A stretch of DNA of 64,000 nt from positions 1 to 64,000 of the forward strand of contig NZ_JAJOZE010000013.1 of NCBI RefSeq assembly GCF_021166585.1, given 5' to 3'. This stretch comes from Metabacillus kandeliae (lineage in GTDB: Bacteria > Bacillota > Bacilli > Bacillales > Bacillaceae). The position numbers and the translations under genes are program-made. The notes below the pieces were generated by a model that saw only the letters and a list, made by a program, of their open reading frames with translations, was not told the origin of the DNA and ran no database searches. Of this stretch, positions 51,874 through 63,546 are shown one piece after another. Positions within the stretch are counted from its first letter, which is position 1, and the number at the start of each line of letters is the position of its first letter.

Positions 51874-51882
51874 GATATGCTA
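51874..51882 (+). promoter_or_regulatory. Sigma-K-like -10 ahead of lytH
   Basis: GATATGCTA matches the sigma-K -10 pattern CATANNNTA except for the first base, 26 bp before the start codon. The AC element is not clearly spaced. B. subtilis lytH depends on sigma-K. Confidence 0.35.
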
Positions 51883-51907
51883 TTTACCCTGAAAGGAGCA
51901 TCCAGAT

Positions 51908-52903
51908 ATGAGAAGGTTTTTTGTCCTCATTTCCCTTTTCTTATTCCTATTGCCCTGCTCTGTATCCGCTCTCAGCCTGGATGACAAGCAGCTGTCGGAT
52001 TCGAGAAAAAAGCTTTACCGTAAAATTGAATCAAGAACCCATGTCCCTTGGTATTTAATCGGGGCTGTGGATCAGTATGAAAAAAATGTCCGCCTTGCCC
52101 GCCGTGATCTTCCGAAGCAAACAGGACTGGCAGGTCTTTATATACCGCCGGATAAATGGAGCGGTGCTCTCAATCCAAAGGCATATGAAAGCGAGCCGGC
52201 AGCCATTGCCCTTTTTGGCGGGATGGGCAGGGATGGTGATGGTGACGGAAAAGCAGACCGTAACAATGATACCGATGTGCTGTACAGCTTTGCTGAATAC
52301 CTTGCCTCTTATGGCATGCGAATGGATGATTACAGAATTGGACTATGGGAATATTATCAGCGTGATAAATCCGTTGGCATTATTTTTAACCATATGAAGC
52401 TGATTAAAAAATACAAACGATTTAATCTGAAAGAACGGGCCTTCCCTGTTTCCCTGCGCTCTGACTACAGCTATCGCAGCACATGGGGTGATGCCCGCGG
52501 CTGGGGCGGCCGGAGGATACATGAAGGAACAGACGTATTCGCAGGATACGGCGTTGCTGTTAAATCTAGCTGCTTCGGCGTGATTGAAATGAAAGGCTGG
52601 AACAGATACGGCGGCTGGAGGGTCGGCATCCGCGACTTTAATAATACGTATCATTATTATGCCCACCTGAATGGCTTTGCAAAGGGCTTGAAAGAAGGAC
52701 AGATCGTCACACCAGGACAGGTAATCGGCTCTGTCGGAAGCTCCGGTTACGGACCGCCTGGAACTGCCGGCAAATTCCCGCCGCACCTTCATTATGGCAT
52801 GTACAAGGATAACGGCCGGACTGAATGGTCCTTTGATCCTTATCCTCATATGAAAATGTGGGAGCGTGCTGAAAAGAAGGCGCTGAGGAAGAAGAGGAAA
52901 TAG
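51908..52903 (+). CDS. lytH: LytH, sporulation M23 L-Ala-D-Glu peptidase
   Basis: A 331-aa exported M23 metallopeptidase. Signal peptide MRRFFVLISLFLFLLPCSVSA (cleavage near 21). After an N-terminal lytic-transglycosylase-like region, the LytM domain (about 190-315) has zinc ligands in HEGTDVFAGYG (about 203-213) and HLHYGMY (about 290-296). It trims spore cortex stem peptides to single L-alanine. GAAAGGAG precedes ATG. Matches B. subtilis lytH (yunA) in position. Confidence 0.92.
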   Translation: MRRFFVLISLFLFLLPCSVSALSLDDKQLSDSRKKLYRKIESRTHVPWYLIGAVDQYEKNVRLARRDLPKQTGLAGLYIPPDKWSGALNPKAYESEPAAIALFGGMGRDGDGDGKADRNNDTDVLYSFAEYLASYGMRMDDYRIGLWEYYQRDKSVGIIFNHMKLIKKYKRFNLKERAFPVSLRSDYSYRSTWGDARGWGGRRIHEGTDVFAGYGVAVKSSCFGVIEMKGWNRYGGWRVGIRDFNNTYHYYAHLNGFAKGLKEGQIVTPGQVIGSVGSSGYGPPGTAGKFPPHLHYGMYKDNGRTEWSFDPYPHMKMWERAEKKALRKKRK

Positions 52904-52967
52904 CTGCACGGTTTCATGCTGGGAGTAGGAAAATTCGGTATCTCTGTACAGCACTGATTTAAACAGT

Positions 52968-53019
52968 AAACCGGCATTTGGCTTAATGTAAATTAGCCAT
53001 ATGCCGGTTTTAGGTTTTT
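52968..53019 (+). terminator. lytH terminator
   Basis: AAACCGGCAT-tTGGCTTAAT-gtaa-ATTAGCCAt-ATGCCGGTTT then TAGGTTTTTA; a long hairpin with two bulges. Confidence 0.75.
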
Positions 53020-53081
53020 AATGCTAGCCCCTCACTATAGCAGGAGCGCAAAATTCATTTTTGCAAAGAGAAAAACGAATT

Positions 53082-53196
53082 TTCACCATTGGCCCTTCTC
53101 CATATTCGCCGAACCAGACTTTATACTCACCGATCGAGAGCACATTTTCGCCAATGAGGCTCTCATATTCGCCAAAACTCCAGTTAATTTATCCAA
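53082..53196. repeat. Degenerate 21 bp tandem array D (TATTCGCC type)
   Basis: TTCGCC-like anchors at 53105, 53126, 53147, 53168 and 53189 (all steps 21), with a weaker TTCACC at 53082. Core (A/T)TATTCGCC(A/G)A, variable second half. It lies in the convergent lytH / yunB gap. Confidence 0.7.
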
Positions 53197-53202
53197 TGGC
53201 CG

Positions 53203-53249
53203 GTTTTAAAAAACAACAGCAGGCATCCGGAATCCGGATGCCTGCTGTT
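53203..53249 (-). terminator. yunB terminator
   Basis: Minus strand: AACAGCAGGCATCCGGA-t-TCCGGATGCCTGCTGTT, a 17-bp perfect stem, followed by GTTTTTT. Confidence 0.9.
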
Positions 53250-53250
53250 A

Positions 53251-54006
53251 TTACTTCCCGCCTCCCGGCATCTCAATAGCCGGCGGTGAGCCTCCACCGC
53301 TGTTAAAGTACTCAGGAACATCTCCTTGCACTGCCTTAAGGATGACAGGAACATTTGTCGTTACTGTAAACGGCTTCGTGGCAAATGGTATGACCGTTTC
53401 CACATCAACCTTTACACTGATGGAAATTTCAAATAGGGCGTTGTTGATGCCGTACTGCTTGACGTTTGTTTTGACGTCGGAAAATACATCCCCCATTACG
53501 TAAAAACGGACAGGGACCATTGGGCCAAGCCCGCCGAGGAGTGCATTATTTGTGGCCTGGCCGATTGGGATATACGAGACAATGCCGTTATTTTTCTGCC
53601 CGATTGTCACGCTGCCGGGCTTCCTGTTTTCAAGGCCTGCCATATTGCCTTTTTCTGCTTCACGCAAGTATTTTTGGATCTTTCCTGTAATGCCTGCCAT
53701 CATCCTCGTGACATATTGGGAGTCAAAGCTCGTGTCTGTTACTTTTCCTGCTTTATCTCTTTTAACCTCTATGAGTTTAGTTGTATCGACATTCTTTTCC
53801 ATTTCATCCTGGATCGCATTGTTAATAACAAGGCTCGCTATGCGTTTTGTTTCGATTTCAGCAATGCGCATCAGGGTTGGGCTGATTTCTTTATTGATGA
53901 TGTAGAGTCCTGCAGCCGTTGATAATAGAAAGAAAACAAATGAGAGCAGAAGCACATAGCGAAAAGGCAGCGGCCCTTTTCTTTTCATGCGGCGGAATGA
54001 TGCCAA
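53251..54006 (-). CDS. yunB: YunB, sporulation protein
   Basis: A 251-aa membrane-anchored protein. A basic N-terminus (RRMKRKGP) leads into one helix YVLLLSFVFFLLSTAAGLYI (about 18-37). The remaining extracytoplasmic part has AIQDEM, VTIGQKNNGIVSYIPIGQ and SISVKVDVETVIPFATKPF, typical of YunB, a sigma-E-controlled protein needed for normal spore formation. TTG start 7 nt after GGGGGG. Confidence 0.9.
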   Translation of the reverse strand: MASFRRMKRKGPLPFRYVLLLSFVFFLLSTAAGLYIINKEISPTLMRIAEIETKRIASLVINNAIQDEMEKNVDTTKLIEVKRDKAGKVTDTSFDSQYVTRMMAGITGKIQKYLREAEKGNMAGLENRKPGSVTIGQKNNGIVSYIPIGQATNNALLGGLGPMVPVRFYVMGDVFSDVKTNVKQYGINNALFEISISVKVDVETVIPFATKPFTVTTNVPVILKAVQGDVPEYFNSGGGSPPAIEMPGGGK

Positions 54007-54102
54007 AAGAAATCCCCCCTTACAAGCTATACATATGCTTGCAAAAGGGGGAATAGCAGATGTTTTTCATAACTTTCATTTTTACGGGCCGCCGATTAAC
54101 AG

Positions 54103-54414
54103 TTAAGGCGCTGCTGCCATCTTTGCCAGAGCGTCTGTCCCTTTCATTCCCGGCACAATGCCGAGTGTTTCGGCTTCTTTTGTGACGGATTCAAGCGGCG
54201 CCTCCAGCAGCTCTTGAATGGTCCTGACGCTGACGGCTCTTCCTGCAATGATTCTGCGGCTTCCGAGCCGCTCATTGAGGAGGGCAACATCAAGAGCTCC
54301 GCAGGCAATATAACCTTTATCATTTGCAACTGCCATAAAGTTTGTTTTTGGCAGCTGGACTGAAACAGCAGTAAACATCGTTCCGTTAATAACTACAGGC
54401 TCCATAGTGATCAT
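54103..54414 (-). CDS. yunC: YunC, DUF1805 protein
   Basis: A 103-aa protein: VQLPKTNFMAVANDKGYIACGALDVALLNERLGSR (about 19-53) is the DUF1805 core and includes conserved NFM and CGALDV. No known enzymatic activity. The ATG at 54412-54414 has GGAG 10 nt upstream; that GGAG lies next to an 8-bp stem (CCCCTCTC/GAGAGGGG, 54427-54455), which could mask it. Downstream of yunD on the same strand. Confidence 0.85.
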   Translation of the reverse strand: MITMEPVVINGTMFTAVSVQLPKTNFMAVANDKGYIACGALDVALLNERLGSRRIIAGRAVSVRTIQELLEAPLESVTKEAETLGIVPGMKGTDALAKMAAAP

Positions 54415-54463
54415 ATGTCTGCAGCTCCCCTCTCCCATTACTTTATGAGAGGGGGCAAACTCA

Positions 54464-55858
54464 TTATGAAGATTGTTTTGAAACTTTTTTCAGCTTCCAG
54501 GCAAGCAGGTCTCTCAGAAATTCAGGCATGAAAAAGCGTTTTTTCTTCGCTCTTCCGATTTCGGGATATAACGGACCGAGCGTGTACATGTCAACCGTTG
54601 CAACAGCATAGACTCTCTCAGGATCCAGAGGCTTTCCGCAAGCCATAATGGATTTTACATGGCGCTCTCCATCCTCAAGAACTTCTGTTTCAACCTCGAT
54701 GCCGCTGAACACCATTTTCCCCATAATTTTGCCCCTGAAGCCAAGTCCTTTCAATTTCAGTTCTTCCATATCCTTTGAAATCGCCTGCAGGATGACTTCT
54801 CTTATCACCTGGCCTTTTAATTCAACTTTGCATGGGTTGATCGGATGCGGACAAATTCTGTGCAGGTCGCCGATTGTAACAGGACCTTCCGGAAGCGGTT
54901 CAAGCAGCATCCCGGCATTAACCATAGCCACTTCCCCACCACACCACTCCTTCAGTGCATCAGCAAGGAGTGTTCCAAGAGGAGAATCATCGAACCAATC
55001 AAGCGTGAGCTCTTCTTTTACAAATGCTGCTGGCTGATCCAGAGTTTTCGCACTTTCAGCAGCAAAAGCCTGAAGTTCTGCTTCCGTTTTTTCGTCATTT
55101 TCTTCCTCTTCCATCAGCCAGACAGATGCTGTTTCATTGATCTTCCCTTTGTCTGCATCCAATTCCACATGCCCTACATATCGGCCGTATTTTCCTGCCC
55201 CGCAAAGAAGCGTATTGGAGACACGGCGCCCTTTTTCCAGAAGGTGGTGGGTGTGGGAGCCGAGAATCAGATCAATTTCAGGAAAACGGGCTGCGATGGC
55301 TTCATCGTCCGTGATGCCGACGTGGGAAAGAAGGATAATGTATTCTGCCTTTCCCTTTACCTCCTGAAGCACTTCCTTCAGGCTTTCAAAAGGGTCTTTC
55401 AGCTGCCAGCCGAGCATCCGGTAGAATTCTTCATAAAAAACCGTAACCCCAAGAACGGCAGCTGTTATTCCTGTTTTGCCAAGCTCAATAAGCTCATAAG
55501 GCTTTGCCCACTTTGGCCTGCTCCCATTGAGATCATATAAATTAGATAAAATGACAGGAAATTCTGCCTCGTCATACAAAGAATCAAGCGCATCATGAGG
55601 AAGGGTAATTCCTTCATTGTTTCCAATTGTCGCTGCATCAAAATGAAGCTCATTTAAGCATTTAATATTAATTTTTCCAAGACTTGCCTCTGTAAGCGGA
55701 TGGAACCTGTCAGTATGATCGCCAATATCAAATACATAGTAAGCTTCGCCCGCAAGATCATGTTCTTTTTTTCTCCGATTTAAAAAACTGGCGATTTTCG
55801 GCCAGTTTTCAAAATGGCTGTGCAAGTCATTAACATGATAAATATGAACCTTTTCCAT
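54464..55858 (-). CDS. yunD: 5'-nucleotidase-like metallophosphoesterase YunD
   Basis: A 464-aa two-domain protein. The N-terminal calcineurin-like metallophosphoesterase domain has HVNDLHSHFENW (about 8-19), DIGDHTDR (about 45-52), IGNNEG (about 79-84), LLSHVG (about 178-183) and ILGSHTHHLLE (about 198-208). The C-terminal 5'-nucleotidase domain has VAMVNAGMLLE. No signal peptide, so cytoplasmic, unlike most UshA relatives. Substrate unknown. Confidence 0.92.
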   Translation of the reverse strand: MEKVHIYHVNDLHSHFENWPKIASFLNRRKKEHDLAGEAYYVFDIGDHTDRFHPLTEASLGKINIKCLNELHFDAATIGNNEGITLPHDALDSLYDEAEFPVILSNLYDLNGSRPKWAKPYELIELGKTGITAAVLGVTVFYEEFYRMLGWQLKDPFESLKEVLQEVKGKAEYIILLSHVGITDDEAIAARFPEIDLILGSHTHHLLEKGRRVSNTLLCGAGKYGRYVGHVELDADKGKINETASVWLMEEEENDEKTEAELQAFAAESAKTLDQPAAFVKEELTLDWFDDSPLGTLLADALKEWCGGEVAMVNAGMLLEPLPEGPVTIGDLHRICPHPINPCKVELKGQVIREVILQAISKDMEELKLKGLGFRGKIMGKMVFSGIEVETEVLEDGERHVKSIMACGKPLDPERVYAVATVDMYTLGPLYPEIGRAKKKRFFMPEFLRDLLAWKLKKVSKQSS

Positions 55859-55889
55859 TGGGAATGTCTCTCCTTATCCGTGCACTTCC

Positions 55890-56708
55890 TTATAGTAAAC
55901 CTTGGTAAATCAGCCTTGCCCCTACCAGTATAAGGACTAATCTCAGCAGATTTACGACTGTTTTGCTTTCAAGCCTCATGTTCAGAAGAGCTCCCGCTTT
56001 GCCTCCGTACCATGCCCCAGGTATAAGAGCGAGAGCATATAACCAGTTAATATTTCCGAAAATAATATGAGTCACAGAGCTGGTTATGGAAGACAGGAAA
56101 ATAATCAGCATAGATGTAGCTACCGCAACGTGCGGCGGAAACACAAAAAAGATGATCATAGCAGGAACCATTAACGAGCCTCCGCCTATTCCGAAAAGCC
56201 CGCCGAAAAAACCCACAGCGAAGGCAATCAAGATGCCGATCACAGGCTGAAAGGAATAGGTGTGCACCTGTCCTTTTTCATCTGTGTAGGTCCTTGCAAT
56301 GCCGCTGGAAGATTGATTTAACGGCTTAATTTTATCCTTCAGGAACAGGACAATCGAAACAAAGATCATGAAAATTCCGAACCATAGGGAAAAGGAAGCA
56401 AGGTTAAATTCCTTATTCACATAAGCCCCGATTATGCTCCCAGGTCCGCTGCCAATAAAGAAAATCAGACCGCTTTTGTAGTCCGTCATTTTCTTTTTCA
56501 TATAGGTAAGAGTAGATGAAAGCCCTGTGAAAATAATGACAATTAAGGAGGTCCCTACAGCAACCTGCGGGTTTATTCCTGTAAAAAGAGAGGACCCTGC
56601 TGATAAGAAAAGCAGGGCAGGCACGATAATAATGCCGCCTCCAAGGCCCACAAGACTTCCGATTGTCCCGGCAAAAAATCCGAGGATGATAAGCAAAATG
56701 TACTCCAT
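55890..56708 (-). CDS. yunE: TauE/SafE family membrane permease YunE
   Basis: A 272-aa polytopic protein with about eight helices. Repeated GxxxGxxxGxGGG motifs (GSLVGLGGGIIIVPALL at about 17-33; GFFGGLFGIGGGSLMVPAM at about 166-184) mark the two halves of the TauE/SafE fold. The family exports sulfite, sulfoacetate and related anions; the substrate here is unknown. GAGGGAAG precedes ATG. Between yunD and yunF. Confidence 0.9.
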   Translation of the reverse strand: MEYILLIILGFFAGTIGSLVGLGGGIIIVPALLFLSAGSSLFTGINPQVAVGTSLIVIIFTGLSSTLTYMKKKMTDYKSGLIFFIGSGPGSIIGAYVNKEFNLASFSLWFGIFMIFVSIVLFLKDKIKPLNQSSSGIARTYTDEKGQVHTYSFQPVIGILIAFAVGFFGGLFGIGGGSLMVPAMIIFFVFPPHVAVATSMLIIFLSSITSSVTHIIFGNINWLYALALIPGAWYGGKAGALLNMRLESKTVVNLLRLVLILVGARLIYQGLL

Positions 56709-56736
56709 AACTTCCCTCTCTCATACATGCAAAATG

Positions 56737-57588
56737 CTAATTGAATAAATCAAGCTGGCGCGGTGCAAGGCCTTCATAGGAAATATCCATTAAGTCCAGA
56801 AGCATTTTGGCATTTCCCGATGCGTCACCGCCTGAATTGTTGTTAAAAACAAGATAAATATCTTTTGTTGATTTTTGCAGAGCGAGAAGCTTTTCCTTCC
56901 ACTCCAGAAGCTCTGCTTCGTTATATTTATATAAATAGCGGATCTCCCGCCATTCCTTCCCTTTTACAGGCTTTTTCCAGCCATGCACATTTCGTCCATG
57001 CATCCTGATAAGGGTTTTATCAGGATCTGTTGCTTCAAGTACTGCAGGAATGGAGCCCTCTCCAGCCTGAGGCTCGTCACAGATGCTGTGAATCCACCCA
57101 TCTTCCTTCATATATTCCAGGGTCTTTTCATAAAATTCCCCTTGGAACCAAGTTCTATTTCGAAATTCAAGTGCACACGGAATATCACCCATTTGCTTCC
57201 TGCACCATCTTAAATACGTCACATTTTCTTTCGTGCAATCAAACCAGGGCGGAAACTGGAACAGCACCATTGTCAGCTTGCCGGACTCACGAAAATGAGT
57301 CAGCGATTTTTTGAAAGCCTCAAACATTTCTTCCTTGCTGTCAAATGGAATTTCTCCGCGCTGGTGGCCTGTCATTCCCTGATACGCTTTTACAATAAAA
57401 TGAAAATTCTCAGGTGTATCGTTTGTCCACTTTTTCATATTTCTTTCCGGCTGAACCGCATAAAAGCTGGCGTCCACTTCAACAACTGGAAAATGAGCCG
57501 CATATTCTTTCAGCTTTTCAGAAGCTGGAAGCCCGTCACGGTAAATCTCATCATGATCTCCCCAGCCAGTTACTCCTATATAAATCAC
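56737..57588 (-). CDS. yunF: DUF72 family protein YunF
   Basis: A 283-aa TIM-barrel protein of DUF72. It starts MIYIGVTGWGDHDE and has FPVVEVDASFYAVQP (about 32-46), LEFRNRTWF and YLVFNNNSGGDA near the C-terminus. The fold resembles metal-dependent endonuclease-IV-like barrels; function is unknown. GTG at 57586-57588 lies 8 nt after GAGG; the earlier GTG is too close to the site. Confidence 0.9.
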   Translation of the reverse strand: MIYIGVTGWGDHDEIYRDGLPASEKLKEYAAHFPVVEVDASFYAVQPERNMKKWTNDTPENFHFIVKAYQGMTGHQRGEIPFDSKEEMFEAFKKSLTHFRESGKLTMVLFQFPPWFDCTKENVTYLRWCRKQMGDIPCALEFRNRTWFQGEFYEKTLEYMKEDGWIHSICDEPQAGEGSIPAVLEATDPDKTLIRMHGRNVHGWKKPVKGKEWREIRYLYKYNEAELLEWKEKLLALQKSTKDIYLVFNNNSGGDASGNAKMLLDLMDISYEGLAPRQLDLFN

Positions 57589-57715
57589 GGCACTCACCTC
57601 TCTCTATAGTTTATCATACAACAGCAGAATTCTGTTTTTACAGCAACTGTCCTAAATTATCAATAGAAAAAAAGGGAAGATATGTTATGATGAACAGGAT
57701 AGAGGAGGTATGATG

Positions 57716-58378
57716 ATGAAAAAGTACCAAATGATTGGTGACATCTTATTTTATCTGGCTTTGCCCTATTTCATCTGGAAATTTGGACAAGAGCCGCTTG
57801 GAAACTACTATGCCATGCTGCTTTCTACGACTCCAGGCATCGTTTACACCATTTTTCGCTTTTTTGCTGATAAACAGTTCAACGTCACCGGAGTATTTAT
57901 CCTGGCAAGCATGAGCGTGACAACCATTATCGACCTACTCTCCCAATCCGCAGAGCGGATGCAGTGGAATAACGTATATACAGCCTTCGGATTCGGACTC
58001 TTCTGGATCATCACCATGATCATGAAAAAGCCTTTTGCCCTTTATCTAATGGCTGACATCTCAGCACTTCAGGGAATCGACAGAGAAAAGAGCAAAAAGC
58101 TGTACCGCAGTAAAAAACTGCTGCCTCTTTTCTATATGGTCAGCATTCTGTTTGCTGCAAGGAGCATGATCAGCGGCTTCCTGAGAGCCTATTTGATCAA
58201 TACAATCGGGATCTCTCATTACGATAAGATTCTTTTTTATATGAAAGTCTACGGATGGATTTTCGGCGCCATTATGGCTGTTGCTTTCGTCTATGTAGGC
58301 ATGAAGATCAGCAATGAAATGGAAAAAGAAAATCCCGAACCTAAAATTGAAGGAAACGAAAACAGCTCGCCGGTTTGA
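57716..58378 (+). CDS. VC0807-like polytopic membrane protein
   Basis: A 220-aa protein with about six hydrophobic helices (for example ILFYLALPYFIWKF, YYAMLLSTTPGIVYTIFRFF and WIFGAIMAVAFVYVGM) and an acidic tail. The pattern YYAMLLSxxPxIxYxIxRF resembles the VC0807/intracellular-septation-protein-like family. Of three consecutive ATGs, the third (57716) is best spaced from GGAGG. Function unknown. Confidence 0.7.
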   Translation: MKKYQMIGDILFYLALPYFIWKFGQEPLGNYYAMLLSTTPGIVYTIFRFFADKQFNVTGVFILASMSVTTIIDLLSQSAERMQWNNVYTAFGFGLFWIITMIMKKPFALYLMADISALQGIDREKSKKLYRSKKLLPLFYMVSILFAARSMISGFLRAYLINTIGISHYDKILFYMKVYGWIFGAIMAVAFVYVGMKISNEMEKENPEPKIEGNENSSPV

Positions 58379-58397
58379 TCGGCGGGCTGTTTTTTTT
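58361..58397 (+). terminator. Terminator of the VC0807-like gene
   Basis: AACAGCtCGCCG-gtttgat-CGGCGgGCTGTTTTTTTT; overlaps the end of the gene. Confidence 0.85.
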
Positions 58398-58563
58398 GAA
58401 AAGGGGGCAGACATAAGCCTTAAATTTCAGAAAGCAAAAATGAATTTATCCTACCCCCTAAAATTGGAGAAGCCCGTCTTAACGTTTATTGGTATCGTTC
58501 ACGATCAGGATACGGATTAGCATTCTTATGTATAAAAAATAGGCCCGCATAAGAGAGCCGATT

Positions 58564-58767
58564 TTACAATTTATCTAAATCTCCATTTTTCTTGAAAGAG
58601 GCTAATTTATTATAAATAGCCCCAAGTAAACCAATTACCGCTCCCAGCAAAAGGGATATGATTAATAATCCTACAATGTAATTATTATCTAATATCGAAT
58701 AAGCCGCAAAAAATAGGATAAAGCTTAAAAGCATCCCTAAGGAGACGCTTTTAATGATGGACTTCAC
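58564..58767 (-). CDS. Small two-helix membrane protein
   Basis: A 67-aa protein with two hydrophobic helices (about 5-25 and 30-52) and a charged C-terminus (ASFKKNGDLDKL). GTG start with GGGGGA about 7 nt upstream. No family recognised. It stands alone between the VC0807-like gene and a small basic protein gene. Function unknown. Confidence 0.6.
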   Translation of the reverse strand: MKSIIKSVSLGMLLSFILFFAAYSILDNNYIVGLLIISLLLGAVIGLLGAIYNKLASFKKNGDLDKL

Positions 58768-58814
58768 TATTTTTCCCCCAAGTATATATGTGGATGGTCT
58801 TCCTTTGTCTTAAA

Positions 58815-58964
58815 TCAGTTATCGGTTTGTTCCAGCTTCTTTTTCAAATACTCCGCACGTATTTTTTCAAGCTGCTGCTTTTTATCAAATTTGGCTGGCT
58901 TTTGTTTTTCATGATATTTTGCCACAGCTGCCTTGCCTTTGGTATCTAATTGATATTTCCCCAC
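58815..58964 (-). CDS. Small basic protein of unknown function
   Basis: A 49-aa, strongly basic, helical peptide read from the minus strand: VGKYQLDTKGKAAVAKYHEK, then KPAKFDKKQQLEKIRAEYLKKKLEQTDN in two pieces. GTG at 58962-58964 has AGGTG 6 nt upstream; GTG 58973 is an alternative that adds three residues. The codon pattern and a clean stop support it as a gene. It resembles short Bacillus peptides often found near suf, but I cannot name it. Confidence 0.55.
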   Translation of the reverse strand: MGKYQLDTKGKAAVAKYHEKQKPAKFDKKQQLEKIRAEYLKKKLEQTDN

Positions 58965-59061
58965 TTTGTTCACCTACTTTTCTTATCCTTTAAGAGAATC
59001 TGTTTAACAAATATAATATACCTTATTTTGCTGAAGTAAACCTTAATCTTGATGTTCCTCT

Positions 59062-59095
59062 AAAAAAAGAAGAAGACGAACTTCAAAAGTTCGCC
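59062..59095 (-). terminator. suf operon terminator
   Basis: Minus strand: GGCGAACTT-ttg-AAGTTCGTC followed by TTCTTCTTTTTTT. Confidence 0.8.
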
Positions 59096-59115
59096 TCCTA
59101 CAGGGTTTTACTATC

Positions 59116-60513
59116 TTAACCGATTGAACCTTCCATTTCAAACTTAATCAAACGGTTCATTTCAACGGCATATTCCATTGGCAGTTCTTTTGTGAACGGC
59201 TCGATGAAGCCCATGACGATCATTTCAGTTGCTTCTTCCTGTGAAATGCCGCGGCTCATCAGATAGAACAATTGCTCTTCAGATACTTTTGATACTTTTG
59301 CTTCATGCTCCAATGAAATGTTGTCGTTCAGAATTTCATTGTAAGGAATCGTATCAGAAGTTGATTTGTTATCCATAATCAATGTGTCGCACTCAATGTT
59401 GGAACGGGCGTTTTCAGCTTTGCGGCCGAAATGCACGATTCCGCGGTATGTTACTTTACCGCCTTGTTTAGAGATGGATTTAGACACAATTGTAGAGGAT
59501 GTGTTTGGCGCCAGGTGAATCATTTTGGCTCCGGCATCCTGATGCTGGCCTTTGCCTGCCATGGCAATGGAAAGGGTCATGCCGCGCGCACCCTCGCCTT
59601 TCAGAATAACAGCCGGATATTTCATTGTCAGCTTGGAGCCGATGTTGCCGTCAATCCATTCCATTGTGGCATTTTCGTCACAAACCGCGCGTTTTGTCAC
59701 GAGGTTGAAGACGTTGTTTGCCCAGTTCTGGATGGTAGTATAACGGCAGTAGCCGCCTTTTTTCACGGAGATTTCAACGACTGCGCTGTGAAGGGAATTT
59801 GTTGTGTACACAGGAGCTGTACAGCCTTCTACATAATGCACAGATGCGTCTTCGTCAACGATGATCAGCGTGCGTTCGAATTGGCCCATGTTTTCAGAGT
59901 TGATTCGGAAATACGCCTGCAGCGGAGTATCAACTTTAACGCCTTTCGGTACATAGATGAAAGATCCGCCTGACCATACAGCAGAGTTCAATGCAGCGAA
60001 CTTGTTGTCCGTCGGTGGAATGACTTTTCCCCAGTGCTCTTTAAAAATGTCTTCATTTTCGCGAAGAGCGCTGTCCGTGTCCTTGAAGACGATTCCCATT
60101 TCTTCAAGATCTTCTTTCATGTTGTGGTAAACAACCTCTGATTCATACTGGGCAGAAACACCTGCAAGGTATTTTTGCTCTGCTTCAGGAATTCCAAGTT
60201 TGTCAAAGGTTTGCTTGATTTCTTCCGGCACTTCATCCCATGATCTTTCAGATTTCTCTGAAGGCTTCACGTAATAAGTGATTTCATCGAAATTGAGTGC
60301 AGCAAGGTCGCCGCCCCATTGAGGCATCGGCATATTGTAAAAGTGCTCTAAAGATTTCAGACGGAATTTAAGCATCCATTCAGGCTCTTGCTTCATACGG
60401 GAAATTTCTTCAACAATTTCCTGTGTTAAGCCGCGTTTTGAACGGAAGATGGAGACGTCTCTGTCAGAAAAGCCATATTTGTAATCGCCGATCTCCGGCA
60501 TCTTTTTAGCCAT
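59116..60513 (-). CDS. sufB: Fe-S cluster assembly protein SufB
   Basis: A 465-aa scaffold subunit of the SufBCD complex. The beta-helix core has [20 protein letters not shown] (about 227-246), [17 protein letters not shown] and [14 protein letters not shown] near the C-terminus, as in all SufB proteins. ATG follows AAAGGAG. Last gene of sufCDSUB, separated from sufU by 60 bp. Assembles clusters for LipA, YutI/YutM clients and others. Essential in B. subtilis. Confidence 0.97.
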   Translation of the reverse strand: MAKKMPEIGDYKYGFSDRDVSIFRSKRGLTQEIVEEISRMKQEPEWMLKFRLKSLEHFYNMPMPQWGGDLAALNFDEITYYVKPSEKSERSWDEVPEEIKQTFDKLGIPEAEQKYLAGVSAQYESEVVYHNMKEDLEEMGIVFKDTDSALRENEDIFKEHWGKVIPPTDNKFAALNSAVWSGGSFIYVPKGVKVDTPLQAYFRINSENMGQFERTLIIVDEDASVHYVEGCTAPVYTTNSLHSAVVEISVKKGGYCRYTTIQNWANNVFNLVTKRAVCDENATMEWIDGNIGSKLTMKYPAVILKGEGARGMTLSIAMAGKGQHQDAGAKMIHLAPNTSSTIVSKSISKQGGKVTYRGIVHFGRKAENARSNIECDTLIMDNKSTSDTIPYNEILNDNISLEHEAKVSKVSEEQLFYLMSRGISQEEATEMIVMGFIEPFTKELPMEYAVEMNRLIKFEMEGSIG

Positions 60514-60573
60514 TCATCTTCACTCCTTTATTGTAATGTACTGCTTTATCTTGAGCCATTGGCTGATTTAGTG

Positions 60574-63528
<2,955 letters not shown>

Positions 63529-63546
63529 AGTGAGTCCCCCTAACGC

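Noticed and set aside
58440-58520. 26-codon frame starting MNLSYPLKL
   Set aside because: Very short, weak ribosome site, no support beyond an open frame.
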